A stretch of 32,275 bases of DNA from Actinoplanes sp. M2I2 (GTDB lineage Bacteria > Actinomycetota > Actinomycetes > Mycobacteriales > Micromonosporaceae), in contig NZ_JALPVJ010000042.1 in the NCBI RefSeq assembly GCF_023544445.1, positions 1-32,275 of the forward strand, in the 5' to 3' direction. The notes below the pieces were generated by a model. It worked only from the letters and a program-made list of their open reading frames with translations. It ran no database searches and was not told the origin of the DNA. Of the stretch, positions 14,324-22,965 are shown piece by piece; position 1 is the stretch's first letter, and every line of letters begins with the position of its first letter. The translations under genes were made by a program, and so were the position numbers.

Positions 14324-14518
14324 AGTAGCTCTCACACTGCCCCGGCTCGACGTTCTCCACCCGTACGGCGCTGGTTCCCAGGAACGTCGGGACAAGCTCC
14401 CGCAGCCGGCGCGACACAGTTGCGAAGAGCGCCAGCTCGGACCCGGCGTCCTGGCAGGCCCGGAGCAGAGCCTCGATCCGGCCCGCCGGCGCACCCGTCG
14501 ATCCGCCTGAAGCCGAGA
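14324..14518 (-). pseudogene. Unidentified coding fragment upstream of the broken methyltransferase
   Basis: A different frame reads 'RIEALLRACQDAGSELALF' and 'ATVSRRLRELVPTFLGTSA' and then VRVENVEPGQ before losing sense at the methyltransferase breakpoint. The helix-plus-strand pattern recalls the start of a GAF domain in LuxR-type regulators, or of another sensor, but the similarity is weak. It has no start codon of its own with a ribosome binding site. Confidence 0.35.
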
Positions 14519-15802
14519 TCAGGGCTTCCGGCGGATCGTGTAGTGCAGCACCATGAACGGCAGCCCGTAGAGCGCGAACGCGTGCTCGGCCCGCAGCTCG
14601 CCGTTCTCGGCGAAGACGTCGAGGCGTTCGGTGAAGCCGGGCACCGCGAGCGTGGTCAGCTCCCGGGTCGCCGGGTCGATGTAGGTCAGATAGTGGCCCG
14701 GGTGCTCGAGCTCGCTGTGGCTGGTCAGCACCAGGCCGCCGCCGGCCCGGGGCAACGGCACCAGGGTGGCCGTGAAGCTGCCCTGCGGCACCGGGAACCC
14801 GACGCTCACATAGCCGCGGCCGGCGTGCCGGTACGTCGTGTAGATGCCGACGTAGATCGGCTCGTCGGTGTCGGCGAAGGACCGGATCCAGCCCCGTACG
14901 CCGATCACCCCGCTGCCGTGCGGGGTGATCGTGTCGATCCGGCTGCGGACACCGCGGAGAGTCTCGCGCTGGTTCATGGGCACGTTGGCCTGGCCGACCG
15001 GGCGGGCCACCAGCGTCCGGTAGAGCAGATAGCCCGGCCGCGCCCAGAGCCGCCACTCGGGCACGATGTCGAGCTGGAACCGGGTCGTCCGCTCGTAGAA
15101 CTCGCGCACCAGCGGATCGACCCCGGCCGGATCGAACTGCGGACCGGCCAGGTCGTCGAGCGAGCCGACGATGCCCACGTCCGCAGCGTCCGCCTGGTAG
15201 CTGCCGCCGAGCACCTCGGCGAGCGTACGCACGTAGTCCACCCCGACGTAGCCGGTGCGCGCCTCCAGCGGAACCACGAACGGCAGGTCCTCGGCCGGCA
15301 CCCGCTCGGCCAGCAGACTCACCTGCGCATCGCGGAACAGCAGCGCCGACACCAACCGGAACCCGACCACCGCACTGGCAGCAACAGCAGCCGGCGACGC
15401 CTCCCGGCCACCAGCCAATCGCCAGGCTGCCCCCACGGCGACCCCGACAACCGGGCCGAGCGCCACCTTCTGCGGCCGCAGCCCGAGCGCTCCGGCCACC
15501 GTTCCGCCGGCCAGCCCCACGACCACCGGGCCGGCCTGGGACACCCGGGCCCCGAGCCACCCGACCGGCGCCGCGAGCGCACCGCTCATCACCACCCGGG
15601 ACCACCAGGGCGGAACCTCACCGGGCCGCTGCCGGGCCCGCGCCACAGCCTCGGTCGCGATCAGCCCGGCCGCCCCGGCCAGCGCCCCTGCCACCGTTGC
15701 CCGTGGGCCCCGGCGCCCGGCGATCGCTGCCCCGGCCACAGCCCCGACGACCCCGGCGAACGCCAGCCCACCGGCCCGCTCACCCGCCGATCTCTCCGTC
15801 AT
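14519..15802 (-). CDS. Membrane-anchored hypothetical protein (427 aa)
   Basis: The first 165 residues contain about six Gly/Ala-rich hydrophobic segments (for example 'LAFAGVVGAVAGAAIAG', 'ATVAGALAGAAGLIATEAVA', 'VVVGLAGGTVAGALGL', 'AAVAASAVVGFRLVSALLF'), indicating a multi-pass membrane region. The remaining 260 residues are soluble and include 'DPLVREFYERTTRFQLDIVP', 'LYRTLVARPVGQANVPMNQR', 'IYVGIYTTYRHAGRGYVSVG' and 'AFALYGLPFMVLHYTIR'. I do not recognise the family. A conserved soluble domain on a membrane anchor suggests a surface or membrane-associated role. The ATG at 15802 lacks a ribosome binding site; TAGCGT lies six bases before it, compatible with a leaderless mRNA. It is separated from the upstream toxin operon by a strong terminator. 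Confidence 0.75.
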   Translation of the reverse strand: MTERSAGERAGGLAFAGVVGAVAGAAIAGRRGPRATVAGALAGAAGLIATEAVARARQRPGEVPPWWSRVVMSGALAAPVGWLGARVSQAGPVVVGLAGGTVAGALGLRPQKVALGPVVGVAVGAAWRLAGGREASPAAVAASAVVGFRLVSALLFRDAQVSLLAERVPAEDLPFVVPLEARTGYVGVDYVRTLAEVLGGSYQADAADVGIVGSLDDLAGPQFDPAGVDPLVREFYERTTRFQLDIVPEWRLWARPGYLLYRTLVARPVGQANVPMNQRETLRGVRSRIDTITPHGSGVIGVRGWIRSFADTDEPIYVGIYTTYRHAGRGYVSVGFPVPQGSFTATLVPLPRAGGGLVLTSHSELEHPGHYLTYIDPATRELTTLAVPGFTERLDVFAENGELRAEHAFALYGLPFMVLHYTIRRKP

Positions 15803-15864
15803 GGCCGCACGCTAACAGGCAGGCTCGAGACCCGGCTATGGGCTCGTTGGCAGGTAGCGGTGAA

Positions 15865-15894
15865 GAAGCCAGGAGTCCTTGGACCCCTGGCTTC
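15865..15894 (-). terminator. Strong intrinsic terminator ending the RHS/immunity operon
   Basis: GAAGCCAGG-AGTCC and GGACC-CCTGGCTTC form a 14-bp stem with a two-base centre. On the minus-strand RNA the only irregular pair is G-U, so the structure is stronger there. It begins 8 bp after the stop of the HEAT-repeat gene. Confidence 0.85.
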
Positions 15895-15902
15895 AAATGC
15901 CG

Positions 15903-16604
15903 TCAGTTCAGGTACAGAGCCTTGTACAGCGGCCTGCTGACCCAATCGGCGAACCAGGTGGCGTCCAGTTGGGTAAATGATTCCGGTAGTGCGGGGTCGC
16001 TCGCCGGCCAGTGTGCGGTCAGCCAGCGTTGCTCGGCCCCGCGCAGCCGGTTCCAACGGGAGCGCAACAGGGCCACCACCGGCCGCTGCCTTTCCCAATC
16101 CGAGGCGGAGTGGCGGGCCAGGTACGCGGCCGCCGGCACGGCTCTTGACTGGGCAACCAAGACACGGTCTTCAAGATCGTGTTCGGGGTTGGGTGGCTGC
16201 TCGTCGAGGTATTGCCGGAGCCACTCCAGGACATCGGACCAGGCCCGGTCATCGCCCACACTGGCCAGGCCCTTCAATGCGTATCCCAGCATGTGGCGAT
16301 CTCTATCATTCAGGCAGGCTCGCAGAACGTCCGTCGCCTCGACGCCCTGACGTTTCGTCAGGGCGACGACCGCCGTCGTCCGGACCTCGAGGGGGTCGTC
16401 CGGCTCGGCGATGATCTCCCGCAGGGCCGCGACACCGCCGGGGCCCTGCGCCTCGCCGAGCGCCGAGACGATCCCCGCCGCCTGATCCTCGTCCTGGACC
16501 GAGCCTAGGGCGGCGAGCAGCTCCCGCTCGCCGGAAGCCCCGGACCTGACCGCCTCGATGAGTGCCGCCTGGAAGGCGTCCTCGTCCTCGCTGAGCAGAT
16601 TCAC
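15903..16604 (-). CDS. HEAT-repeat protein, proposed immunity protein for the RHS nuclease
   Basis: A 233-residue all-helical protein with HEAT-like units: 'ERELLAALGSVQDEDQAAGI', 'VSALGEAQGPGGVAALREII', 'PLEVRTTAVVALTKRQGVEA' and 'YALKGLASVGDDRAWSDVLE'. It has no signal peptide, so it is cytosolic. The GTG at 16604 has GGGAT six bases upstream, and only 12 bp separate it from the stop of the RHS toxin gene. In polymorphic toxin systems the gene right after the toxin tip encodes the cognate inhibitor, and HEAT/ARM proteins are an established immunity fold. The acidic N-terminus (NLLSEDEDAF) would suit contact with a DNA-binding nuclease face. Position and fold support immunity; binding is unproven. 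A TTG at 16607 is an alternative start. Confidence 0.75.
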   Translation of the reverse strand: MNLLSEDEDAFQAALIEAVRSGASGERELLAALGSVQDEDQAAGIVSALGEAQGPGGVAALREIIAEPDDPLEVRTTAVVALTKRQGVEATDVLRACLNDRDRHMLGYALKGLASVGDDRAWSDVLEWLRQYLDEQPPNPEHDLEDRVLVAQSRAVPAAAYLARHSASDWERQRPVVALLRSRWNRLRGAEQRWLTAHWPASDPALPESFTQLDATWFADWVSRPLYKALYLN

Positions 16605-16616
16605 CAATCGATCCCG

Positions 16617-16965
16617 TCAGTACATGACATTCGGCAAGTCATCGTACACATAGTTGATCGTTATCCCATACTGCTGCTTGAGGTATTCGTCCTTCGCGGC
16701 CTGCTTGGAGTTCTTTCCAGCATTGCCGGATTTGGTCTCGATGTAGGTGTGGTTGCCGTTCTTGTCGGTGACCCTGATATCAAAGATTCGACTCTTTCCC
16801 TTTGGCAGGTCGAACGTCGTGGCAAGCGGGTCGGTGGCGTCAGTCACCACCCGGTATCCACGGTTGAGGAACGATTCGGCGATATGGTCTCGGTAGGAGT
16901 CACCGAGGAACTTGTTCCACATGGGCTGGTCCCACTCCTCGACCACGTGGACGTTGCTCAAGTCT
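16617..16965 (-). other. Toxin tip: D-x13-E-x-K nuclease domain
   Basis: This is the variable C-terminal domain of the RHS protein, beginning near 'NVHVVEEWDQPMWNKFLGDS'. Candidate catalytic residues are Asp (codon 16779-16781), Glu (16737-16739) and Lys (16731-16733). The DNA is visibly richer in A/T here than in the RHS shell, with Lys AAG/AAA, Asn and Tyr codons frequent. That is the usual mark of a recently exchanged toxin cassette. Confidence 0.7.
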
Positions 16966-19900
16966 TTCTTCAGCTTGATGTTCTTCAGCGGCCGGACCAG
17001 CCGGGTGCCCGGCCCAGGAATGAGTGCCAGCCCAGCGCCGATACCGGCGCCCCAGTTGTCACCGTACTTGTAGGAGTCCGCGATCAGATAGCCGTCCGCG
17101 ACCGGGCCGACGAACGGCACCCAACTGGCCGCCTCCGCAGCGCCGCGCTTCTCCCAGTCGGAACACATTTCCACGAACAGGGGCTGGGCGCACATCTCGG
17201 CGAAACGCCGGGACTTGTCGGCCAGCAAGACCGGATTCTCGTTGGGGTTCGGTGTCGGTGAGGGAGTCGGCTGCGGCGACGGGGTGCCCTGGCCAGTGCC
17301 GCCGCCCGGGGCGGGCTGCGGGGTAGGGGTGGGTGTCCCGCCGCCGCCGGTCGTGCCGCCACCACCGCACGTGGTGCACGGTGTGCCACCGCCGCCGGCG
17401 AAACCGCCTCCGCCGCCGTCCTCCTTCGGGAACATCTGACCGGTCGGGTCGTTGCGGGTGACGGGGCTGTTGTTGCCGTACGCAAAGCCGTTCCACTGCT
17501 GGGGATCGGCGAGGTCCTGGACAGGGTCGACAGAGATGAAGCGGCCGATGCCCGGGTCGTACGCACGCGCGCCCAGATGCGTCAGGCCGGTGTTGTCGAT
17601 CGTGCCGCCGACGAAGCCCCGGTTGTTGGGCCAGGCGCCGGGTGCGGTGCCCCGTGACGTTCCGTACGGCGTCTGGCGGCGCACCGTCGAGGCCTGGGTG
17701 GCGGCGCTGACGGCGACCAGCGCGGTGCCCTGGTGATCCGGCGACAGCCAGGTGACGCCGGATTTGGTTCGGGATCCGACTGTCGTCCCAGCGTGGGTGT
17801 AGTAGCGGGTGCACGATGTGGCGCCGGTGGAGTTGTTGTACCGGATTTCCTGGCCCGGCAGGTAGAGGGTGCGCCCGGACGGGTCCCGCTGGATGAGGCG
17901 GTTGCCCTCGGCGTCGTAGACGTAGTCGGTTCGGCCGCTGCTGGTGGTGGCCGAGTCGAGGTGTCCCTCCGCGTCCCACGTCATGGTCTGGGTGCCGGAT
18001 GCGCCGTTCGGCCGGGTCAGGGTGTTGCCGGTGGCGTCGTAGCTGTAGCTGCCGGAACGAGCGCCGGAGGTGTTGGTGAGCGCGTGCGGGCGGACGGCGG
18101 TGGCGCCCGGCGCCGGGTAGGTGTAGTCGGTGACAGCGTCACCGGACGCGGAGTGGACGACCTCTTTGGCCCGATTGCCGATCTTGTCGAATTCCCAGTT
18201 GTGCCAGTACGGCGCGGGTCCACCAAGCTGTACGACCGCCGGGGCGACAGCGCAGTCACCGGCCGCCGGCGTCCAGGCCTGGGTCAGCCGGCGCAGGTGG
18301 TCATAGGTGAAGCACTGGTTGTCGTCAGCGTCGGGCGCCGTGTCGACGACCTTGGTGATGTTGCCGGCCTTGTCGTACTGGTAGGTGGTCTCGGATTGGA
18401 TGTACGGCGCCACCTTGTCCCGGTCGGTGCGGATGCCGACCAGCCGGCCGGTCTCCAGCTCGCGGGTGTACTTGGTGAAGACGCGATTGCCCTCGCCTGT
18501 GCCCGTGTACAGCTTGACCTGGTCGAGCAGGCCGAGCGCGTTCCAGTCGGTACCCACCACGTACGGCTGATTGAGCGTGCCGTAGAGGCTGTCGACCGTG
18601 GTCGGCTGACCGAGGCCGTCGTAGCCGTAGCTGAGGGTCTCGGGTGCCAGGTCGGTGTTGGTGCCCGGGACGGTCGTCGACTTGACCGAGCCGTTCGAGT
18701 TGTAGGTGTTGTTGAAGTTGTATGTGCCGGCGAGCCCGGTCTCGGATTCGGGGATGACGATCTGGGTGTTGCCCGGCATGTAGTCGTCGTTGTAGTCGAG
18801 GATCCGGACTTGGTACGGAGCCGAACCCATGAACCGCGTCGACTGCGACAGCTTCCCGACGGCGACGGTGTCGTAGATCCACTGGGCGCGCATGACGCCG
18901 TTGAGTACATCGTCGAAGGCGGCGCGCTTACGGCCGAGCGGGTCGTAGAGGTAGGCGATCTTCTCGCCGCGCGCGTCGGTGACGGTCGCGACGTTACCGG
19001 CGTTGTCGTGGGTATAGGTCGTCTTGCCACGGTCCGGGTCGTCGATCTCGACCTGCCGGCCGCGGGCGTCGTACTTATACGTCCAGTCGTTGCCCAGCGT
19101 GTCGATGACCGCCGTCTGGTAACCCCGCGCGTCGTACTTGTAGATGGTGGCATCCCAGCTGCCCGCGGTGTTCGGCGTCGGCGAGGCACCGTGGTACTGG
19201 CGTAGCTGCACGGTCTTGCCGCGGGCGTCGATTGCCGTCGACGTCGCCGTACCGCCGGACGGCGGGGTAACGTCGGTGCGGTCGCCGCCGTAAGCGGTGG
19301 CGGTCCGCCACCGTTCGACGCCGTACGGCTGAAAAACCTCGGCGGTGACCCGGCCGGCGCCGTCATAAATCCTGCGGGTCTGGTTCGGTACGAACGCCCG
19401 ATCGGTGGTCGCCAGCAGGGTCCCGCCCGGGCTGCCCGTGGTGTGGTACTTGCCGAAATCGAGGCGCGGCCGTCCCGCCGTGTCGTAGAACGTCTCGGTG
19501 ATGATTCGCCCGGACGCCGGCGACGGCGACTGGGTCTGGCGCTGCCGCAGGAGGCCGTCGTAGAGGGTGTAGGTCGTGTTGTAGGCGCCCGACGCGTTCA
19601 ACGTGGAGGTCGAGACCACCGACGGCACCGTGGTGTTGATGTCGTAGCCGAACCGCAAGTTCGGCGTCTGGGTGTTCTTGTTCCGACCCGGCTTCCACAC
19701 CGCGGTGAGCCGGCCCAGGTCGTCGTACTCGCTCTCGGTGCGCTTGCCGTTGGGGTCAACCGTGGACAGTTGCGCGCCCCAGGCTGGCTCGTACGTGGTG
19801 GTGGTCTCGTGCAACATCGGGTTCGTGCTGAGCGTCGACGTGACCGGTCCGTCGGTGGCCGGGGTGTAAGCCGTCTTCGTCACGCCGCCGCGCTCGTCGG

Positions 19901-22865
19901 TGACCGAGGTGCCCCGGCCGTGCACGTCGTACGCGGTCTTGCCGGTCACGCTGAACGTGGGGGATCCGTTGTTCCACGCTGTCATGGTCTGGACCTGAGT
20001 GGACAGGCCACGGACCGGAGTCGCCTCGAACGCGAGGTTGTCGTAGGAGATCCGGGTCTCGCCGATCACCTGCTCCGCGGTCAGCGTCCCAGTGCTGGCG
20101 GAGCATTTCACCGCGTACCTCTGCGTGCGGTGCGCCTTGTTCAGCAGCCACGAGGTGGTGTTACGCGGGGAGTAGTCGAGTTTGGTGCACTGCTCGTCGC
20201 CGTCGACACCGTCCTGGCCGAGGTCGTCGATCTGAGCCGCCATACCGTACCCGTCGAAGGTGGTGACCTTCTTGGTAACCCGTTCACCGCGACCGCCGTC
20301 AAGCGTGGTGTGGTTGGTGGTGGTGCCGATGCCGACGAATCGAGCGGTCACCGTGTCGCCGTTGAGCGTGCGCGTCGCGGTCGGCGCGGACGCCCACGGC
20401 GTGTTCAGCACGCGGGACACCACGGCGCCATCCGGCCCGTTGAGGTTCTTCGTCTCCCGTGTTGTGCCGGCGTACCAGTCCTCGTCGGCGATGCCGTCGA
20501 TCTGGACCGACTTACTACCGCCGTCGGCGTTCAGCCTGTCGCCGTTCATGCCGCGGAAGTAACGGGTCTCGCTGTAGGTCTGTCCCACGCCGTCACCGAC
20601 CGTCACACCTACCCGGCCATAGCCACGGTAGTCCGACCAGGTCTTAAACTTCTTCTTGGTCAGCCCGTCATCATCGCTGTAGTGCCAAGCCGCGCCGTCG
20701 TAGTAGTCGTACCTGTAGATGACTCGCTCGCTGCCGTTGGGCGGCGCCCCACCGGTGTTGTCGTTCTCGAAGACGATCGTGACGACGTACTTGTTGAACC
20801 AGTCGGTGATCGGCTCTTCGTAGCCGTCCGGAACCCACCGCACCGGATAGCAGCGGGTGGTGTTCGAGGCAGGGCTGGGCTTCGCCCCGCCGGCAGCGCA
20901 GTCCTGGGTGGAGTACGCGACGCTGACCGAGCCGCCGTACTCGTTGCGGATGCGAGCGACGCGCATCCAGTTCATCGCCGGTGCGTGGTCGCCGATCCGG
21001 TCCACCCGGTTCGCCATCTGCACCGGAGTGAACTCGACATCCGGCTCACTGATGCCGGCGCCGACCAGGCCGGTGTGCGTCAGGTTGGACAACCACAGGC
21101 CGGCACGGCTGCCGTCACCCGGATCCGGGAAGGTGTGGGTGAGGGTCCAACGGTCGACATTGCGATACCCGCTGCCGTTGCGTACCTGCGTGGTGACCCC
21201 GGCCAGCCGCTTGGTGCTCCAGAAGGTCGGTGAGATGTTCTCGTCGTCACATTTGTCGCCGGTGCACTCCTGGTCCCATGGCACGTCCGGCCAGCGGGTG
21301 GCGTTGTGGGTGGCGCACTCTTCGAGGCAACGATCGTCGACGGCGAAGTCGACGCGGAACGGAGCCAGGGTGCTGTGCACCGAGTCGACGCCACCGATTC
21401 GCCGGGTGCCGTAGTCGACCCGGTCCAGCCACGAGTCGCGGTCGTAGGAAGCGGCGTCGTCAGCCTTGAGATTACGGCCATACTTGTTGGTTGCCTTCTG
21501 GTACCAGAACGACATCGAGTTGCCGGACAGATCGACGACGTAGTCGAGGTTCCAGCGCCAGGCCTGGGTGCAGTCGGAATCGGCGAATTCGGTGGCGCGG
21601 CAGGGCTCGTTCGGGTCGTTGCCGAAAACGGGAGCGGTCAAGGTCGAGTTGGTGAGCGGCTTGTTGGCGGCCCAACCCGGCAGCCGGTTGACACCGAACC
21701 AGTACTGGACGCCCTCGGTGGTGGTGACCACCCAGTACTCACCGTCGTTGTCGCCGTTGGTCGCGCCGGTCCTCCGCTCGATCCGGGTGCCGTCGTCACC
21801 GCGCAGGTGCCAGCGCTTCTCGGTGGCGTTGTAGATCAGCTCACCGGAGTGCCCGGAAAGAGCCAGCACCGCGTTGTCGGTCTCCCAGCAAAGGTCACCG
21901 GTCTTCTTGTCGTTGTTCGCGCTGCCGTTCATGTCGTCCGCGCAGGGCACGTAGCGGCGCTCGACGAATCCGCCCGCAGTGGCCTCGAAACCCTCACCGG
22001 CCCAAGAAGGCTGGTTGTTCGAGGCAGCGTGCCGCCCGTCAACCGACTGCGAGGAGTACGCGAGGCCGATCTGCGGCGCAGGACCACCAAGCGAGGGCGG
22101 CACGCGCATGGGGTGGTTCCAAGTGAAGTCGCCCATGTTGCCGCCGGACGACCACTTCGAGGACGGGCTCAGCGTGCTCGCCTTGAAATCGCCGGCCGGA
22201 CCGGCGGGGGCCGCGGTGGCAGCTACCAGGGTCGAAGGGCTCGCCGTCGACACGTCGGCGGAAACCGTCCGGGCTGCGACGTTGTTGTCGGAGGCGAGCG
22301 GGGTGCCCGCACACTCCTGTTTCTCCGGCGTGGTCAGCGCACACGAGGGCAGGGTGACCAGCCGCAGCCGGCTGGACCAGTCGGCGCCGTAGGCCGTGGC
22401 GAACTGCCGGTAGTCGAGGGTGACCTCGGTCTTCGCCGAAGCGGCGACAGCGTCGACGCGATCCAGTCGCACGAGCACGCCGCGGACGCCGGCCCGCTCG
22501 GTCGCCGCACGGTCGAGGATCTCGGCACGCATCTTCGGCGAGGCGGACGCTTTCAGCCGTAGCGGAAAGTCGGTGGCCCGGCCGTCCGCCGGGAGGACCC
22601 GCGCCGCGGCAGCGGGCCACTTCGGCTCGGGCCGCGCCGTCGCGGACGGCAGCGGCTTCACCGCCGGCGCCGGGTCGATCTTCGCAGCCTTGACCGGTAC
22701 GACGGGAACCGCCTTGGCCGAGGCCGGGGCGTACGGCTGGGGACCGGCAGCGCTCGCCGCGGGGGCTGATGCGAGCCCGGCCATCAGGGTGACCGCGAGG
22801 GACGCCGCCAGCACCGCGATGCGTCTTCTGAACAGGGATCTCGGGACAGGCGGGGATGTGGTCAT
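16617..22865 (-). CDS. Secreted RHS/YD-repeat polymorphic toxin with C-terminal PD-(D/E)XK-type nuclease
   Basis: A 2082-residue protein. A Sec signal peptide ('FRRRIAVLAASLAVTLMAGL', then ASA-A near residue 38) precedes an SpvB/RHS-type N-terminal region ('GDFTWNHPMRVPPSLGGPAP'). A long series of YD repeats follows ('YDDLGRLTAVWKPG', 'YDGAGRVTAEVFQPYG', 'YDARGRQVEIDDPDRG', 'YDPLGRKRAAFDD', 'YDATGNTLTRPNG'). The shell closes with the conserved RHS core end 'DPGIGRFISVDPVQDL' and 'NNSPVTRNDPTG'. A Gly/Pro/Thr linker of about 80 residues and a hydrophobic segment ('ASWVPFVGPVADGYLIADSY') lead to a roughly 115-residue tip with D-x13-E-T-K in 'FDIRVTDKNGNHTYIETKSG', a restriction-endonuclease-like active site. 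ATG 22865 is chosen for GGGAG seven bases upstream and correct signal-peptide placement. The shell should encapsulate the tip, which would cut DNA or RNA in a target cell. The HEAT-repeat gene follows at once. Confidence 0.92.
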   Translation of the reverse strand: MTTSPPVPRSLFRRRIAVLAASLAVTLMAGLASAPAASAAGPQPYAPASAKAVPVVPVKAAKIDPAPAVKPLPSATARPEPKWPAAAARVLPADGRATDFPLRLKASASPKMRAEILDRAATERAGVRGVLVRLDRVDAVAASAKTEVTLDYRQFATAYGADWSSRLRLVTLPSCALTTPEKQECAGTPLASDNNVAARTVSADVSTASPSTLVAATAAPAGPAGDFKASTLSPSSKWSSGGNMGDFTWNHPMRVPPSLGGPAPQIGLAYSSQSVDGRHAASNNQPSWAGEGFEATAGGFVERRYVPCADDMNGSANNDKKTGDLCWETDNAVLALSGHSGELIYNATEKRWHLRGDDGTRIERRTGATNGDNDGEYWVVTTTEGVQYWFGVNRLPGWAANKPLTNSTLTAPVFGNDPNEPCRATEFADSDCTQAWRWNLDYVVDLSGNSMSFWYQKATNKYGRNLKADDAASYDRDSWLDRVDYGTRRIGGVDSVHSTLAPFRVDFAVDDRCLEECATHNATRWPDVPWDQECTGDKCDDENISPTFWSTKRLAGVTTQVRNGSGYRNVDRWTLTHTFPDPGDGSRAGLWLSNLTHTGLVGAGISEPDVEFTPVQMANRVDRIGDHAPAMNWMRVARIRNEYGGSVSVAYSTQDCAAGGAKPSPASNTTRCYPVRWVPDGYEEPITDWFNKYVVTIVFENDNTGGAPPNGSERVIYRYDYYDGAAWHYSDDDGLTKKKFKTWSDYRGYGRVGVTVGDGVGQTYSETRYFRGMNGDRLNADGGSKSVQIDGIADEDWYAGTTRETKNLNGPDGAVVSRVLNTPWASAPTATRTLNGDTVTARFVGIGTTTNHTTLDGGRGERVTKKVTTFDGYGMAAQIDDLGQDGVDGDEQCTKLDYSPRNTTSWLLNKAHRTQRYAVKCSASTGTLTAEQVIGETRISYDNLAFEATPVRGLSTQVQTMTAWNNGSPTFSVTGKTAYDVHGRGTSVTDERGGVTKTAYTPATDGPVTSTLSTNPMLHETTTTYEPAWGAQLSTVDPNGKRTESEYDDLGRLTAVWKPGRNKNTQTPNLRFGYDINTTVPSVVSTSTLNASGAYNTTYTLYDGLLRQRQTQSPSPASGRIITETFYDTAGRPRLDFGKYHTTGSPGGTLLATTDRAFVPNQTRRIYDGAGRVTAEVFQPYGVERWRTATAYGGDRTDVTPPSGGTATSTAIDARGKTVQLRQYHGASPTPNTAGSWDATIYKYDARGYQTAVIDTLGNDWTYKYDARGRQVEIDDPDRGKTTYTHDNAGNVATVTDARGEKIAYLYDPLGRKRAAFDDVLNGVMRAQWIYDTVAVGKLSQSTRFMGSAPYQVRILDYNDDYMPGNTQIVIPESETGLAGTYNFNNTYNSNGSVKSTTVPGTNTDLAPETLSYGYDGLGQPTTVDSLYGTLNQPYVVGTDWNALGLLDQVKLYTGTGEGNRVFTKYTRELETGRLVGIRTDRDKVAPYIQSETTYQYDKAGNITKVVDTAPDADDNQCFTYDHLRRLTQAWTPAAGDCAVAPAVVQLGGPAPYWHNWEFDKIGNRAKEVVHSASGDAVTDYTYPAPGATAVRPHALTNTSGARSGSYSYDATGNTLTRPNGASGTQTMTWDAEGHLDSATTSSGRTDYVYDAEGNRLIQRDPSGRTLYLPGQEIRYNNSTGATSCTRYYTHAGTTVGSRTKSGVTWLSPDHQGTALVAVSAATQASTVRRQTPYGTSRGTAPGAWPNNRGFVGGTIDNTGLTHLGARAYDPGIGRFISVDPVQDLADPQQWNGFAYGNNSPVTRNDPTGQMFPKEDGGGGGFAGGGGTPCTTCGGGGTTGGGGTPTPTPQPAPGGGTGQGTPSPQPTPSPTPNPNENPVLLADKSRRFAEMCAQPLFVEMCSDWEKRGAAEAASWVPFVGPVADGYLIADSYKYGDNWGAGIGAGLALIPGPGTRLVRPLKNIKLKKDLSNVHVVEEWDQPMWNKFLGDSYRDHIAESFLNRGYRVVTDATDPLATTFDLPKGKSRIFDIRVTDKNGNHTYIETKSGNAGKNSKQAAKDEYLKQQYGITINYVYDDLPNVMY

Positions 22866-22920
22866 CGGATGCTCCCGTGGCGGTGGAGGAAGGTCAGACA
22901 CGTTGATGGCCTACGGCCGA

Positions 22921-22943
22921 GGGGCGGGCGATCGCCCGGCCCC
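22921..22943. other. Stem-loop between giant secreted gene and RHS gene
   Basis: GGGGCGGGCG and CGCCCG-G-CCCC pair around a two-base centre with one bulge. It lies in the 100-bp gap between two same-strand genes. Without a T-run it could be a partial terminator, an mRNA stabiliser or a processing site that sets the ratio of the two giant proteins. Confidence 0.5.
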
Positions 22944-22965
22944 CTTGCCGACTCGAGGACGGTGA

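Noticed and set aside
12650..15940. 1096-codon plus-strand open frame opposite nagA and the membrane protein
   Set aside because: Shadow frame on the opposite strand of well-supported genes; no domains, no ribosome binding site, His/Arg/Gln-rich composition.
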